Shown: one piece after another, positions 5,508-5,627 of the stretch
How positions within the stretch are numbered: position 1 is the stretch's first letter
Layout: the number at the start of each line of letters is the position of its first letter
Assembly: GCA_021802685.1 (NCBI GenBank)
Contig: JAJZRM010000207.1
Location: 1 to 5,627 of the forward strand
From: Deltaproteobacteria bacterium
GTDB taxonomy: Bacteria; Desulfobacterota; Deferrimicrobia; Deferrimicrobiales; Deferrimicrobiaceae
DNA: 5,627 nucleotides
Direction: 5' to 3'
The notes under the pieces: model-generated
Told to the model about the DNA's origin: nothing
The model's input: the letters and a program-made list of their open reading frames with translations, nothing else
Database searches by the model: none
Program-made: the position numbers and the translations under genes

Positions 5508-5627
5508 GTGGCCCTGTTCAACTACGCAACCCGCGAACTCAGCGCGAAGATCGTCTATTACGGCCCGGGGCTTTCGGGCAAGACCACCAACATCGAGATG
5601 GTCCACAAGATGCTGCGCCCGGAGCAG
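5508..5627 (+). CDS. mglA: MglA-type Ras-like GTPase, N-terminal 40 residues; 3' end outside window
   Basis: GTG 5508 is preceded by GGGAG (5498-5502) at spacing 5 and lies 16 bases after the previous stop. The fragment begins V-A-L-F-N-Y-A-T-R-E-L, then KIVYYGPGLSGKTTNIEMV, which is the MglA hallmark: FINYSSREI-like start followed by the P-loop GPGLxGKTTN (residues 19-28 here). MglA is a cytoplasmic small GTPase that sets cell polarity and directs gliding and type IV pilus motility in Myxococcus, working with the activating protein MglB. The rest of the G domain, including the residues that distinguish MglA subgroups, and any mglB lie outside the window, so the exact paralogue is not certain. 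Confidence 0.88.
   Translation, partial: MALFNYATRELSAKIVYYGPGLSGKTTNIEMVHKMLRPEQ

Overview
The window is GC-rich and densely coding. Every real gene lies on the + strand, with gaps of 0 to about 25 bases or short overlaps, so much of it is probably one or two polycistronic units. The gene set is a split-type methylmalonyl-CoA mutase large subunit, an HTH-less biotin ligase, CoaX, an EF-G2-like GTPase, a short helical-repeat protein and an MglA GTPase. With the strong preference for G/C at third codon positions, this points to a deltaproteobacterial-type genome (Desulfuromonadota/Myxococcota-like or a related uncultured phylum). That placement is inferred from gene content and not from a phylogeny.

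Layout: (1) 1-423, C-terminal end of an acyl-CoA/methylmalonyl-CoA mutase large subunit, cut by the window edge. (2) 440-1021, a thioredoxin-fold protein whose reading frame is interrupted by one in-frame TGA at 536-538. (3) 1024-1368, a small DUF192 protein. (4) 1346-2131, a monofunctional BirA-type biotin ligase. (5) 2148-2912, type III pantothenate kinase CoaX. (6) 2934-5018, an EF-G paralogue of the EF-G2-like kind. (7) 5015-5491, a 158-residue alpha-helical repeat protein. (8) 5508-end, the N-terminus of an MglA-type small GTPase, cut by the window edge.

The most important observation is gene 2. The TGA falls exactly where the first cysteine of a thioredoxin CxxC motif belongs, giving U-L-G-C. 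It is followed two bases later by a two-tier RNA hairpin (540-591) with a GGUC apical loop, like the E. coli fdhF selenocysteine insertion element. The codons inside the hairpin are A/T-ending ones that the neighbouring genes largely avoid, as expected if the RNA fold is under selection. I read this gene as a 193-residue selenoprotein (UxxC thioredoxin fold plus TPR-like C-terminus) and not a pseudogene. A standard gene caller would reduce it to a 155-residue fragment starting at 554, lacking its active-site selenocysteine.

Functionally, the first half carries CoA and biotin chemistry: a CoA-ester mutase, a ligase that attaches biotin to carboxylase/decarboxylase carrier domains, and the first enzyme of CoA synthesis. 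The selenoprotein and the DUF192 protein sit between them. The second half is a translation-factor-like GTPase followed by a repeat protein and MglA, a set that suggests polarity/motility control. A candidate sigma70-type promoter in an A/T-rich pocket at the end of coaX may separate the two halves. No RNA genes, mobile elements, CRISPR arrays or convincing terminators were seen, and no stretch over 300 bases lacks a gene.
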